Source: Lodderomyces elongisporus
Taxonomy: Eukaryota > Ascomycota > Pichiomycetes > Serinales > Debaryomycetaceae
DNA: 64,000 nucleotides
Direction: 5' to 3'
Assembly (NCBI RefSeq): GCF_030384665.1
Contig: NC_083673.1
Location: forward strand, 496,001 to 560,000
Part shown: positions 29,852-40,552 of the stretch, in pieces
Numbering within the stretch: the stretch's first letter is position 1
Layout: every line of letters starts with the position of its first letter
Notes under the pieces: generated by a model
Databases searched by the model: none
Seen by the model: the letters and a program-made list of their open reading frames with translations, nothing else
What the model was told of the DNA's origin: nothing
Position numbers and translations under genes: made by a program

Positions 29852-31525
29852 TTACATGAACCTCAAAAGTTGTTTGACAACAAATGTCAAATGGTCCTTT
29901 TCAACAAAACATTTAACAGGGGTTCCATCTTTATACTCAATGTCCCATACGAAATCAATCTCTTTGTTCAATGATTTCAAATGCTCTTCCCACCCATGTT
30001 TCAAGATTCCACGAATCTCAATTTCAACACGGGGGAATGACTTGCCCAAAACTATAATCAAAGGAATACCCATCGTAGTTGAAGCTTTGAATTTATAGCC
30101 AAATCTTTCATCTCTACCATCTAAACGACAATCTATTTGCATCAATTGTGACTCAACAGCTTCAACTTTGCTTGCATCATCTGTGATAATGGTAGCTTCC
30201 CAGGGTGCAATACTTGCGGGCCATCTCAACCCTCGATCATCTCTATTTATCTCAGCAACAGCTGCAATGATTCTACTGATACCTATTCCATAGCATCCCA
30301 TCTTTACAAATCTGGATTCCAACGTATTACCATTGTCATTAGTAGGAACTTCTACAGTCAAGTTCAAGGGCTTTGAATACTTCTCACCCAAGTAAAAGGT
30401 ATGACCAATCTCAATTGCATTTGATTCTTGTAAATGACCTTCCTCGCATTCGCCACATACCTCACCCGCTCGAGCAAGCACAATGGGTACCTCGGTCAAT
30501 GTGGTGATCATTGATTTATTGGTGAAATTGATTGGGAAATCGGGGAAATTCGACCTTGAATTCAACCGTGCATCCATAACTCTAACTACACTTTTACTAA
30601 ACTCATTCTCATTTGCTTCAAATGCTAGAATAATTTCCTCTTGCAGTCTTTTATCTTTTAAATCCAAATCGGGAATATCTTCCAACATAAACTTGGGTTC
30701 TAATTGTCTGTTTACAGGATAATATGCACAAACCAACGTGTCCCTATCCTCTGTTGTGAAATACTTTACAGCCACTTCTTCGCCTCCTTTGGAGTTCTTT
30801 ATCTCTTCTTCCGTGGGATAAGCAATAGTTTTCTCAACATTACTAGTATGACCACACGAGTCACAAGTAAATACCGTATCCTCTCCATTCTGATTCAACA
30901 AGTGCCATTCATGACTTAAATCACCGCCAATGTCACCACTATCTGCTTGCGCTTTCACATACGGAACGCCAATTTCCCGGAAAATATTATGATATGCATT
31001 CACCATGGATTCATATGTTTTTAATGCGCTTGTCTCATCAATGTCAAAAGAGTATGCATCTTTCATCAAAAACTCCCTCCCTCGGAGCAAACCGCCACGA
31101 GGTCTCTTTTCTGCTCTAAATTTTTCATTAATTTGATAATACCCAACTGGAAGATGTTTATAACTCTGGATGGATCTTTTCACATACTCTGTGATTTCTT
31201 CCTCTGCCGTGGGCGCAAGCAAATATTCATCATTTTGTAATTTAAATAAATCAGGTTGATGCCATCGGCCAGTTTGAAGCCATAAGTTTTTATGTGAAAG
31301 TAATGAAAGTTTCAATTCTTCATATCCCAAATGATCCAAATTCTCCCTAACGATGCCATTTATTTTGTCTTGAATTAGGAGACCGGTTTTGCCCCAATGA
31401 ACTAAACCAGAGTGAGGGTACGAGATGATACCTAATTTAGCAAGTAGTTCGTGTGTAGGCACTTGGATATCAGTCTTGAATTTGCCGAGTTGATGACAGT
31501 ACAATTTGGGCACTCTTTTAATCAT
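29852..31525 (-). CDS. AIM10: Mitochondrial prolyl-tRNA synthetase
   Basis: Bacterial-type class II aminoacyl-tRNA synthetase that charges mitochondrial tRNA-Pro; the S. cerevisiae counterpart is AIM10. The protein has 557 residues from the ATG at 31525 (the frame opens 8 codons earlier at a TTG). The basic N terminus MIKRVPKLYCHQLGKFK suits mitochondrial import. Seen in order: the motif 1 region around SYPHSGLVHWGKTG; motif 2 in KFRAEKRPRGGLLRGREFLMKDAYSFD; an insertion with a CDSCGHTSNVE zinc-like pair and a CGECEEGHL pair; motif 3 in MGCYGIGISRIIAAVAE; then an anticodon-binding domain over the last about 100 residues. The cytosolic eukaryotic ProRS is a different type, so the mitochondrial assignment is secure. 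Confidence 0.92.
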   Translation of the reverse strand: MIKRVPKLYCHQLGKFKTDIQVPTHELLAKLGIISYPHSGLVHWGKTGLLIQDKINGIVRENLDHLGYEELKLSLLSHKNLWLQTGRWHQPDLFKLQNDEYLLAPTAEEEITEYVKRSIQSYKHLPVGYYQINEKFRAEKRPRGGLLRGREFLMKDAYSFDIDETSALKTYESMVNAYHNIFREIGVPYVKAQADSGDIGGDLSHEWHLLNQNGEDTVFTCDSCGHTSNVEKTIAYPTEEEIKNSKGGEEVAVKYFTTEDRDTLVCAYYPVNRQLEPKFMLEDIPDLDLKDKRLQEEIILAFEANENEFSKSVVRVMDARLNSRSNFPDFPINFTNKSMITTLTEVPIVLARAGEVCGECEEGHLQESNAIEIGHTFYLGEKYSKPLNLTVEVPTNDNGNTLESRFVKMGCYGIGISRIIAAVAEINRDDRGLRWPASIAPWEATIITDDASKVEAVESQLMQIDCRLDGRDERFGYKFKASTTMGIPLIIVLGKSFPRVEIEIRGILKHGWEEHLKSLNKEIDFVWDIEYKDGTPVKCFVEKDHLTFVVKQLLRFM

Positions 31526-32144
31526 TAGACCGTGAGTAAAAGCAAACAAAAAAAAAAATGAAAAGAAAAAAAGGAAAAAGGAAATAGATCAGGAAATGAG
31601 TGCCACAAAGGTTTCACAGAGGTTGGGAATATGGTGATTTCTGTGTTTTTCTGTGTTTTTCTGTTTTTTTGTTTTTCTTGTTAAAGTTTTTTGATTATGA
31701 TAATTTTTTTCTTAATCTCTCGTGTTGCAAATAGAAAAGAGTATTTGGTAATGTGTCAAACTTCAAATTACAGCAAAACTCGCCAATTACATATTATTCA
31801 GCAACTGTAATTGAGAGCTATTGACTAGAACAAATCCTCAAACAAAACAAATAGAGATGGAAAGGAATACGATAAATCTAAAAGAGTATAAATTTTACAA
31901 CCAAAGTGTGGTGCACTTTATATTGTTTTATTATTATTATTTCTTCATTCATTAAAGTCTGAAATTCTATTGTGTATTTATTTTAGTCACTGCAAATGAC
32001 TTTATCATTCATTCGATTTATGTGTTTTTTTTTTCAGCCAAACAAAAATGGAATTGATAGATAGGTGGAGAGAAGAGTGGGTGCCGACAAAAAAGGTATG
32101 ATAAATCAAACACAAACATAAAGTAAATTCAGTCTAAAATTAGC
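31526..32144. other. Intergenic between ProRS start and OM45-like 3' end
   Basis: 620 bp with poly-T tracts. Around 31988-32095 a plus-strand stretch looks splice-like (T10 followed by CAG at 32037, then a 17-codon frame and GTATGA). No partner exon fits before the OM45-like stop, so I do not call a gene. Confidence 0.5.
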
Positions 32145-33647
32145 TTATTTGAAAACATCACTCAATTTACTCTTAATGTCATGATAAACATCTTCACTGT
32201 ACAAACGCAAGTGTTCCAATGAAGAGTTGAAATCTTCCTTAGCTTTGGACAATTTCTTATTCTTTTCTGGGTCATTCACCAATTGGTTGGACAAGTCTTC
32301 AAACTGTTTCTTGGCTTGCTCATATTGCTTCAATGCTCTGTCGTATTCAACATTATATCTGTCATTAAGTTGATCCTTAGCACCTTCAACAGTCTTTCCC
32401 AATTGATTGTATTGTTTGTTTAACTCCTTCTTGGAAACTTCGTATTGTTTCTTCAATTCGTCTGAAGCCTCTTCCCACTTTTGACCAGACCATTTGGCAA
32501 AATCGTCAGCCTTGTCGTTAGCTTCATCGGCTTTTTTATTACCCCAATTAAACCATGACTTCTTTTGTTGTTCGGCATGAGCCTTCAATTCGTCACTTTT
32601 AACAATAGCATCATTCTTGGCTTGTTCAGCAGTGTTAGAACCCCAGTTGAACAACTTATTCTTCTCCTTTTCGGCATCAGCTTGAGCTTGGTCAGCCTTT
32701 GCTGAGCCCCAGTTGACCCATTCATTCTTTTTTGACTCTGCATCCTTCTTGGCTTGTTCAGCAGTATCGGAACCCCAGTTGAACAACTTATTCTTCTCCT
32801 TTTCCGCATCGGCTTGAGCTTGGTCAGCCTTCTTTGATCCCCAGTTGACCCATTCATCCTTCTTGGCTTCGGCATCACTGGTCTTGTCAGACACCCAGTT
32901 TTTAACCTTATTCTTTTGCTTCTCGGCATCGGATTTCACATCGTCAACTTTTTGAGAAGCCCAGTTGGACCATTCATTTTTTTTTGATTCGGCATCCTTC
33001 TTGGCTTGCTCAGCCTTATCTTTAGCTTCATCCTTCTTGTCTGAGCCCCAATTGAACAACTTATTCTTTTCCTTTTCGGCATCAGCCTTGGCTTGGTCAG
33101 CCTTGCTTGAGCCCCATGCTGTCCATTCATTCTTCTTCTTTTCAGCCTCTTCTTTTGCTTGGTCCACCTTGTCTTCACCTTTGCTAAACCAGTTACCAAA
33201 AATTGGCTTCTCCTTGACTTCAGGTAAGGGGCCAACTGAAGAGTATTGGGTCTCGCCAGTCTTTACTTTACCTTCACCCAAGCAATTGACAAAATCAATG
33301 TACCTTTCCATACCCAAAGCAAATACCGACTTCTCACTTCTAGGAGTGGTTGCATCTTCAACGTGCTTTTTGTACTCTGTCTTGTTGGCTTGGAAATCCT
33401 TATAAGTTTGAGAGCTCTTAACGTCATCCTTAACGGTTTCAGTCTTTTTTTGCAAATGTGACTTACCATCTTCGATTTTGTTGGTCAACTTGTTATTGAG
33501 CTCGTGAGCTTTGTGGTCAATTCTAGCAGTTTGCTGAGCCAATTGCTGGTGCTCTTTTCTAGGCAAGATACGTTGGACATTCTGGTCATAGTACCAGACA
33601 CCACCAACGATAGCTGCAGCTCCTAAAGCATATTTACCTGCCGACAT
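32145..33647 (-). CDS. OM45-like repeat protein, probably mitochondrial outer membrane
   Basis: A 500-residue, highly charged protein. The N terminus MSAGKYALGAAAIVGGVWYYD is a short hydrophobic segment that could anchor it in a membrane. The central region (about residues 165-390) consists of tandem imperfect units built on KADQAQADAEKEKNKLFNWG alternating with AKKDAESKKNEWVNWG, each with an Ala/Lys/Asp/Glu amphipathic helix ending in a Trp-Gly turn (FNWGS, VNWGS, TAWGS, SNWAS). The C terminus is a long coiled coil. Composition, topology and repeated WG helices recall S. cerevisiae Om45; I infer this relationship from general resemblance, not from a close match. Apolipoprotein- or LEA-like lipid-binding helices are an alternative description. 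Confidence 0.6.
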   Translation of the reverse strand: MSAGKYALGAAAIVGGVWYYDQNVQRILPRKEHQQLAQQTARIDHKAHELNNKLTNKIEDGKSHLQKKTETVKDDVKSSQTYKDFQANKTEYKKHVEDATTPRSEKSVFALGMERYIDFVNCLGEGKVKTGETQYSSVGPLPEVKEKPIFGNWFSKGEDKVDQAKEEAEKKKNEWTAWGSSKADQAKADAEKEKNKLFNWGSDKKDEAKDKAEQAKKDAESKKNEWSNWASQKVDDVKSDAEKQKNKVKNWVSDKTSDAEAKKDEWVNWGSKKADQAQADAEKEKNKLFNWGSDTAEQAKKDAESKKNEWVNWGSAKADQAQADAEKEKNKLFNWGSNTAEQAKNDAIVKSDELKAHAEQQKKSWFNWGNKKADEANDKADDFAKWSGQKWEEASDELKKQYEVSKKELNKQYNQLGKTVEGAKDQLNDRYNVEYDRALKQYEQAKKQFEDLSNQLVNDPEKNKKLSKAKEDFNSSLEHLRLYSEDVYHDIKSKLSDVFK

Positions 33648-35744
33648 GATAATGTAATAAAGTTGTTGTTATGTATTAAAAATTTTTAAAAAAAAAATTA
33701 AAAAAAAAAAAGTAGTGGATTGTTAGTGTAGATACCTACTTGTAAATCTCGTATATGTGATTTTTGAAGAATATGTGTTTAATTGATGAATTTGAATTCA
33801 ATTGCAATCAAAAATGTTCAAATGTCGTTCTCTGTTTTTTTTAGATTTATTATAAGGTTCCTTTTGGATTAAAACAAATAAACACGGAAAGAATCAAAAA
33901 TTAAATATAAAAATAGGATAATGAAAAAGATAAATGTTGACAAGAGTTTTGATATTTATATAAAGAAAAGATGGGAATTTCGGTGGGTTTATATAACAAT
34001 CATGGAATTACTACGATATGGGGGAATTACCTTACATCGAACATTGTTCACCACCAAAATATTTAAAAATAAAATATGAAAAAAAAAAATAAAAAAGCAC
34101 TAACAAATTCAAAGAGAATATCCAACGACAACTTTAATTGGAAAACTCACAATACATGATCAGCATACGACGTCATTTGCCTTAAAAGTGTAATTGCTGT
34201 TTTTCTCTAGAATCATCATTTGCTGAGAAACAGTTGTTGTAACAAACACTCTATATGCTGTATCTCATACTCCCTTTCCTCTCTCTCTCTATTTCTTCCT
34301 TGTCTCTCCCCCCTCCCCCATGTTAAGTGTGCATACTTCTGATAAATTAAACCTATGTTTGCTATTGCTGCTAACAAACAGTTAAGGGGCTTCCCAATTT
34401 GAACTTAAAATTGCTACTTTTCATTTTGTGCGCTTTTTTTTTATTTGTGTTTTTTTTTTTCCTTCTTCTTCCTTTCCTCTTCCTTTCCTCTTCCTTTCTT
34501 CTTCCTTTCTTCCTTTCTTCCTTTTTTTTATTTATTTTTACTTATATTTATATGTAATGTTTTGTGGCGTTCCACCGCCTGGTTCATTTTTTTGCTCGCT
34601 CGGGAATTCGTGCTGTGGACTGATGCTGTGTGCCGAGTGCTGAGTGATTGTAATCGCGCCTTCCCTCGCACTCTTTTTTTTTCTTTTTTTTTGCTCTCTG
34701 TCGCATAATTTCGGAACACGTACCCTGTGATTCTATTAAAGTTGTGGGGTGGGGGCGGTGATGATGATGATGATGTCACATGGTAGTCACTGTAGTTACA
34801 CTTGCTATCATTCAACAGACTGAAATTTGGTCCCGACAAGTTTCTTTTTAAAGGAAAAATTAAATAGAAAAAGTAAGAAAAACACGCACACACACAGACA
34901 CACACACATTCTTTCGAGGACATTAGTTATTGGTGTAACCTAATAGCTCTTTAACGACATGATGTATTACTTATAGATTTGTATATTTCCCTAATACTTC
35001 TATATACACCACATTCTACATCTTAAATGTCTACAATTTTGCACAATTTATTTTTTTCATTTGTCTCACCAATTCTTGTGCTCTCCTTTATTTCTTCATT
35101 TCCTCCTTCTTTTGTTGAGTAGTCGCGTCCATAAGTTTGTGTCACGTTATGTTTATCATGTGACTTATTCCTTTTTTTTTTGTGTAGTAGGACTTAGTTT
35201 TCACTTTCATCTGTCTACACTACTTCAACAGTTATGTCAACAAAGGTCTTGGCAAACTTAGAAGGCCACCAACTAGTAATGGAAATCAATACATAAATTG
35301 GGTTATCAATTGGTAGATGAGGGGAGGGAGGTTAAAGCCAAAAGTAATCTATTTGGTAAGATGATAAGCTTAAAGCTCCGTACTAGTATCATTGAGAATA
35401 GAGACCACAAAAAAAAAAAAAAGAAACAAAGGTTATTTAGTCTATTCCCAATTTGCTTATCGTCTTAAATTTGTTTTTTTTTTATCTGAAAAATTAACCA
35501 AAATCTTACGAAGTTTTATCTACAACGATCCATCCTTACACCTTTCCAAACCCTCTCTTGTTTATGTACTGAAATTTCTATAAATATTTGAATAAATTTT
35601 CAAACACACACACACACATATATATATAAACATCTGTACTTTGAAAATACTTCTTTTCTCTCCTATTCTTTTTCTTTTTCTTTTTCTTTGGCGGAAATTT
35701 GATACTAGTCATACCAGATGGTAAATTGATAATCACCTATTTTG
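33648..35744. other. Long intergenic stretch, OM45-like promoter and spacer
   Basis: 2.1 kb between the OM45-like start and the GPI15 stop. It contains poly-A and poly-T tracts, a CCTTTCCTCTT repeat (about 34463-34530), a GATGATGATGAT run (about 34758-34775), CA runs (34884-34908 and 35602-35616) and a TTTTTC repeat near 35665-35690. Small frames have tract-driven composition. No tRNA or protein gene is recognised. Confidence 0.55.
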
Positions 35745-36365
35745 TCACAGGACCCGCCTCAATCCTTGCCCAGGCACTCTCCTCCAATACCTCCTGTTTT
35801 CCCCAAATAATAATAGTCTACTCATTGTCCATACTTGCATCAAAATCTCTTTCCTTGGAAGATACTCTTTAAAAACAACTTTGATAGCATCCTCTTTCTT
35901 CGTTGGCATCTCTGTGGTACTCTTTGTAAGGAAACACAAGTAGAAAATAACTTGACCATAATCGTGGAAACCTTCATGAATTACAAGATCAATCATACTG
36001 TTGAGCGGTAAAAACTTGCCGGAATTCTGAAATGCCCATAACCTCTTGCTTATAAGCTGAGCTCCAATCCCTCTCATCACAATCAACGAATCTTCGGGCT
36101 CTTGAACAAAAAAAACAAAAATCGACAAAATAATCAAAGCTCCAATCGCACTTTGCACTTTGCGATTCAGCAAATCGGAAAAGTTTAAAGAAATGACAAC
36201 AAACACTAACGCTGTGAGTACCACAACTAGCTGAAATTGGTATTTCACAAGAAAAGGCGGGCTTGCCAGCCTTACCGTAAAGCTAACCTGATCTAATTTA
36301 TGAGTCAAAATCCCATCTTTAAGGGGCGGTTCAATAATAAGTCTATAATCCTTCGGGTTGGACAT
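35745..36365 (-). CDS. GPI15: PIG-H-type subunit of GPI N-acetylglucosaminyltransferase
   Basis: Subunit of the ER-membrane GPI-GlcNAc transferase complex, which starts GPI-anchor synthesis by adding GlcNAc to phosphatidylinositol; yeast name Gpi15, human PIG-H. The protein has 206 residues. Two adjacent hydrophobic segments (about residues 43-62 and 70-88: FQLVVVLTALVFVVISLNF; AIGALIILSIFVFFV) are followed by the PIG-H signature region: EDSLIVMRGIGAQLISKRLW, KFLPLNSMIDLVIHEGF and YGQVIFYLCFLT. The C terminus is basic and aromatic. Order and length agree with fungal Gpi15 (about 230 residues). Confidence 0.85.
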   Translation of the reverse strand: MSNPKDYRLIIEPPLKDGILTHKLDQVSFTVRLASPPFLVKYQFQLVVVLTALVFVVISLNFSDLLNRKVQSAIGALIILSIFVFFVQEPEDSLIVMRGIGAQLISKRLWAFQNSGKFLPLNSMIDLVIHEGFHDYGQVIFYLCFLTKSTTEMPTKKEDAIKVVFKEYLPRKEILMQVWTMSRLLLFGENRRYWRRVPGQGLRRVL

Positions 36366-36901
36366 TCAAAAGGGAAGCAAGTGTAATTATAATTGTTAAC
36401 TATTGTTTTTATGAGCCTTTTCTTTTCTTTTCTTTTCTTTTTCTTTTCAATTCTTTCCAAGTCTTTTCAATTTGTTCTTTGTTTTCCTAATTACATATAA
36501 ATCATCTCAAGGTACAATATACGAAATCTGAATAGTTATTTAAAATGCAAAAAATAGAAAGTAAAGCTGCGGTTATACATGTGGTTAAATGAAGAAATAT
36601 ATGTGTCAGCTATTGAAAGCATTGAAGCCATGTTGTTAGCGCGGCTCCTACAAAAAGCTTTTGACTCAGGATTCTAACAATACCCTATTGTTACTTATGT
36701 TTTTTTTATACGTATCTTTTTTTTTCTTCTTTTTTTCTTCGTTTTTGACTTCTTTGTCGCATTTCCGCTACAAAATTTTATTGATACAAGACCACGTGAG
36801 CGGTCATCATTACCATTATTATCAATGTTTATGAATAATGTTTATTACCAGTGTATACCAATACCATTTAATACTGTACTATTCTAAATTCTAAATTTCA
36901 A
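36366..36901. other. Intergenic GPI15 promoter
   Basis: 536 bp between the GPI15 start and BDP1 stop. It contains a CTTTT repeat (36420-36450), poly-T tracts near 36700-36725 and a CACGTG E-box core near 36793-36798. No gene is visible. Confidence 0.55.
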
Positions 36902-39157
36902 CTATACTTCCGCCGCCCCCTCCTCCGCCTCCTCCTCTCTTTGACGCTTTATATCATCTATAGATCCCAAAACCATTTCATTCTTACGCAATTCTCTCAC
37001 CTTTTCGGCTCTGGTCATTGGCTTAACACCTGTTCTAATCTCAATCTCCCTACGCCTGCTAGCCTCGGCATCTTCTTTAAATGCCTTCTCGCGCTCAAGT
37101 GCTATCGCATTCATACTTTCTTCATGCTCCAACCTCACTCTACGCAAATCTTCATTATACTGCTCCATCGTCTTAACACCATTCTTGATGTTTTTGCAAT
37201 ACTCATCGAAATCTACCGGTAATTTCCTTCGAAGCGCAACTTCGACAACTTCGGGATATTTCTTCTCCTCTAATGCAAATCTCGCTTTAACTTGTTTTCT
37301 GGTTCTGTGAGGAAACATTTGCGCAATCAACGAGAAATCAGTGCCAAACATACTAAGTGCCTTGTAAAACTCATGGCGCTCCATCGATGACCACTTGTCT
37401 GTATGAGATTGCTTACCATAGGTATTGGATTTTACAGGGTTTGCATATGGGTTTGATTGCTCAACAGTCCGAGTGGAAGTATCCGCCCTGTGCTTAACAA
37501 CCACAGCGGACTCCTCACTATACTTAATTTTCCCATCCACCAAAGTCAATTGCAAAGTTGTAGAAGTCAGAGGCTCATCATCAGCATCAAGTTTCAAAAA
37601 GTCATCCTTTACATCCTGAACCGCTCTGCCATTACCGTTGCCACTACCATATCCATTACCAGCAGCATTTCGAATCTCTTCTTCTGTCCCGCCTTCATTC
37701 ATCAACGTTGCCTGTTCAAGCGAAATACCTTCATTTCTCGCCTTCTCTCGGTTTAGTCGTCTCTGTAATTTTTGGCGCTTCCTTTCTCTCTCTGCCTCTT
37801 GGACCAAATTATAATTCGAGCTCACTTCACCAATTTTCAAAGTTGGCTTACACAAGTCTGCCATCGTCATTCCCTCATAGTCAAACTCAAGCTCATTGTA
37901 TAGCGACAAATCCTCCTCCTTTATATGACTAGGCAATTGGTTCACACTACTAATTTTTGTGACTAAATTGTCGGGCTCAACTGGAATAATATCCTCAAGT
38001 TTGATATCAGATGTCCTGGAGAACTCGTTGGCGCTATTAGCAGCATCCCGAAGTACTGCTGTTTTTCTTCTATACTTGCGTACTTTGTTCGTCACCGGGT
38101 CCAAGCCAAGCACAAAGTCTGCACTCACGCCCTCTTTTGTTGGTGAAGTGCTTCTATGGAAGTTTTCATTGTTCTTCTCTGTATCCTTCTCGGCTTCATT
38201 CATGATTTTACTGATTGGTGCAGCACCAGCAGCAGCCTTTGCTGCTAGAGTTAACAGCGGCAATGATGATGATGATGATGATGACGACGCAGCTGCAGCA
38301 GCAGCAGCAGCAGCAGTAGCTGCCGTGGCGGCGGCGGCTACAGGTTCTGGATATGGTGCTAATGTTTGTTCCTTTGATGTTTTTGACGCATGCTTTGAAT
38401 GGGTAACGGGTTTGGGTGCAATAGTGGATGGTTTTAATGCAGGTGCCACATTCAAGGGCAAACCTGCTTGTGACAGCGACCTTCTTCGAGATGCTCTAGT
38501 CAGCGATCTTCTCCTCTTTGTGGCCTTATGCTGAGGAATGATGATCTTTGCAGATTGTTGGTGCACATGCAGTTGAGAGTGCAGATGATCCAGATAGTTG
38601 TGAGATATCGAACCAGAACGGCTCTTGTACCCACCGTGATGTATTCCCGAAAGCCTTCTATGTGTAGTAGAGGCACGTCGACTGGAAATTTTCGTTCCGG
38701 TTCCACTATTGTGTTTATCGTTGTTTTCCTCCTCATCAGAACTATCTGCAATAGCCGAATCTGGTAGCTTGAGTTTATGATTAAGCTTGTCCGTGGGACC
38801 TACATTCTCGTCGTCTTCAATAGCCAGTCGCGATGATGCCAAACTCGGGTCAACATTATCTTTTCTTGATACCGATGCATTTTGGTCTTGTAGTTGGGTA
38901 GCAGCAGGGGTATCAAGCCCTTCTTTTTGACCATACTGTGATTGTAACGTATGTTGTGATACATCTCCTGAGAAATTTCCTGGTACTTCCCCCGAGACGT
39001 TGTGAGAAGTACTTTGTACAACACCTAGCGGGGTCGATACTTTTGCTGCCTCTTGAGTTGATGCAGGAGTAGAGAGACCGCGACTGAATACTTTCTTTTT
39101 TGCTGCCTTTTTAAACTTTGGCGTGAACTGACTTCCCTTTTTAACAATGCTACTCAT
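36902..39157 (-). CDS. BDP1: TFIIIB subunit B'' (Bdp1)
   Basis: RNA polymerase III initiation factor that joins Brf1 and TBP to form TFIIIB on tRNA and 5S genes. The protein has 751 residues. The diagnostic part is the SANT domain at about residues 583-645: KWSSMERHEFYKALSMFGTD, FSLIAQMFPHRTRKQVKARF, then EEKKYPEVVEVALRRKLPVD. It is followed by the conserved helical extension ending in GVKPMTRAEKVRELRKNEMV. The N-terminal half is disordered and basic, with KFKKAAKKKVFSRG near the start and an Ala run followed by a Ser run (about residues 275-300). Length is larger than S. cerevisiae Bdp1 (594) because of the low-complexity half. Divergent from the WDR89-like gene; 291 bp separate the starts. 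Confidence 0.9.
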   Translation of the reverse strand: MSSIVKKGSQFTPKFKKAAKKKVFSRGLSTPASTQEAAKVSTPLGVVQSTSHNVSGEVPGNFSGDVSQHTLQSQYGQKEGLDTPAATQLQDQNASVSRKDNVDPSLASSRLAIEDDENVGPTDKLNHKLKLPDSAIADSSDEEENNDKHNSGTGTKISSRRASTTHRRLSGIHHGGYKSRSGSISHNYLDHLHSQLHVHQQSAKIIIPQHKATKRRRSLTRASRRRSLSQAGLPLNVAPALKPSTIAPKPVTHSKHASKTSKEQTLAPYPEPVAAAATAATAAAAAAAAASSSSSSSSLPLLTLAAKAAAGAAPISKIMNEAEKDTEKNNENFHRSTSPTKEGVSADFVLGLDPVTNKVRKYRRKTAVLRDAANSANEFSRTSDIKLEDIIPVEPDNLVTKISSVNQLPSHIKEEDLSLYNELEFDYEGMTMADLCKPTLKIGEVSSNYNLVQEAERERKRQKLQRRLNREKARNEGISLEQATLMNEGGTEEEIRNAAGNGYGSGNGNGRAVQDVKDDFLKLDADDEPLTSTTLQLTLVDGKIKYSEESAVVVKHRADTSTRTVEQSNPYANPVKSNTYGKQSHTDKWSSMERHEFYKALSMFGTDFSLIAQMFPHRTRKQVKARFALEEKKYPEVVEVALRRKLPVDFDEYCKNIKNGVKTMEQYNEDLRRVRLEHEESMNAIALEREKAFKEDAEASRRREIEIRTGVKPMTRAEKVRELRKNEMVLGSIDDIKRQREEEAEEGAAEV

Positions 39158-39301
39158 TATTGTAGAACTATGTATGTAGATACAAAAGTGGAAAAGAAGG
39201 TAAAATGTTGAATTCAGAAGAAGAGGTCAGAGTTTACCTCTTCCTCGCGTTTGTTTACACAAAAATCAAATTGAAAAGTTATAGTATCTGCTCTTTCTCC
39301 C

Positions 39302-39305
<4 letters not shown>

Positions 39306-39335
<30 letters not shown>
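39306..39335. repeat. CA dinucleotide run in divergent promoter
   Basis: A 30-bp uninterrupted CA repeat roughly midway between the BDP1 and WDR89-like start codons, and a likely length polymorphism. Confidence 0.9.
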
Positions 39336-39339
<4 letters not shown>

Positions 39340-39448
39340 AAAAAAACTCTCCACCAGTTCCACGCGCAAACACTCACAAAAATTAATATATGTGATATTT
39401 CATATACATATTTAGCTCATCTCTGCTGACTATCTTTGATTTTACAAA

Positions 39449-40552
39449 ATGGATGCAAAACGCATATTCACATGGACTTCAACCAAGTCTGATAATTGGA
39501 TACTAAAGTTAGGTCTTTTGTCAAATGAGGAATTTATTGCATCTACAAGTAGTGGATCCATTGTTGGGTATTCATTAGCAAAACAATCGCCACGTTTATT
39601 ATACAGCATTGAAGGTGCACACGAATCCAGTATCAACGATTTACAAGTGATTGATGAGCATACCATAGCTACCTGTTCAACAGATGGTGTAAAGATATGG
39701 GACTTACGAGCAAACCAAGCTATTGCACATCTAACCAATAGCAAAAACTCGAATTTTCTATCTCTTGCATATGATAAGAGCACCAACCGGTTAGCAGCTG
39801 GAACTGAATTGAATGGTGCAGATGCCGAAGTACATGTTTGGGACCTAAATTCTTCCAGTAATAATGTTGTAAAATCTTTTATTGATTCGCACCACGACGA
39901 TGTAACTAGTCTTGAGTTTCATCCAACACTTCAACAATACTTGATGTCTGGGTCAACAGACGGATACGTTAATATTTATGATCTATCAGCACACGATGAA
40001 GATGAAGCATTGCATCAAGTGATTAATTTTGGCTCGGTTCACTCTTGTCATTTTGTCAGCGAGTCTAGAATATCCATCTTGTCGCATATTGAAACGTTGA
40101 TGTTCCATGATTTGAACGATACAAATTATGAGACTCTAGAGAGCCCAAATTTCAATGATATTGGCGATTTACGAGTCAAATGGCCAAAGAATGAATACGT
40201 TGTAGAAATATTCCCAAGTGGGTTTGCTGCTTATGGATCGAATTCTGAACAATCTTTAACAGTTTTACCCTTTAACCCACGCAAGGAGAAATTTAAAGAA
40301 GCCAAAGCAATTACTTTCCCTGGTGCTCACGGAGAAGATGTCGTTCGCGACGTCTTGATATTACCCGAGGCTAAGCGATGTCTTACTTGTGGAGAAGATG
40401 GCAAAATAAGCTTATGGGAATTGCCTTACGACATGAAGCTGCATAAGTTTGGTCCTAGTCGAGTAACAACTGAAGAAACGAAAAATCTTGAAAAGGATGG
40501 CTCAAAAACGCACCGCAAAAGCAGAAAAGAACGAAGATTTAAACCTTATTAG
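39449..40552 (+). CDS. WD40-repeat protein, WDR89 / YNL035C-like
   Basis: Beta-propeller protein of 367 residues resembling human WDR89 and S. cerevisiae YNL035C, a nuclear protein of unclear function. WD-type units are seen at EGAHESSINDLQVIDEHTIATCSTDGVKIWDLR (about 52-90), NFLSLAYDKSTNRLAAGTEL with EVHVWDLN, SHHDDVTSLEFHPTLQQYLM with STDGYVNIYDLS, and a last one VRDVLILPEAKRCLTCGEDG with KISLWELP. The C terminus is basic (KTHRKSRKERRFKPY), a plausible nuclear localisation signal. The start MDAKRIFTW is the first ATG. No enzyme signature is present, and the fold gives no specific function. Confidence 0.75.
   Translation: MDAKRIFTWTSTKSDNWILKLGLLSNEEFIASTSSGSIVGYSLAKQSPRLLYSIEGAHESSINDLQVIDEHTIATCSTDGVKIWDLRANQAIAHLTNSKNSNFLSLAYDKSTNRLAAGTELNGADAEVHVWDLNSSSNNVVKSFIDSHHDDVTSLEFHPTLQQYLMSGSTDGYVNIYDLSAHDEDEALHQVINFGSVHSCHFVSESRISILSHIETLMFHDLNDTNYETLESPNFNDIGDLRVKWPKNEYVVEIFPSGFAAYGSNSEQSLTVLPFNPRKEKFKEAKAITFPGAHGEDVVRDVLILPEAKRCLTCGEDGKISLWELPYDMKLHKFGPSRVTTEETKNLEKDGSKTHRKSRKERRFKPY

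Noticed and set aside
32036..32100. Splice-like signals (T-run plus CAG, later GTATGA) around a 17-codon frame
   Set aside because: No TACTAAC branch point, and no room for a further exon before the OM45-like stop.
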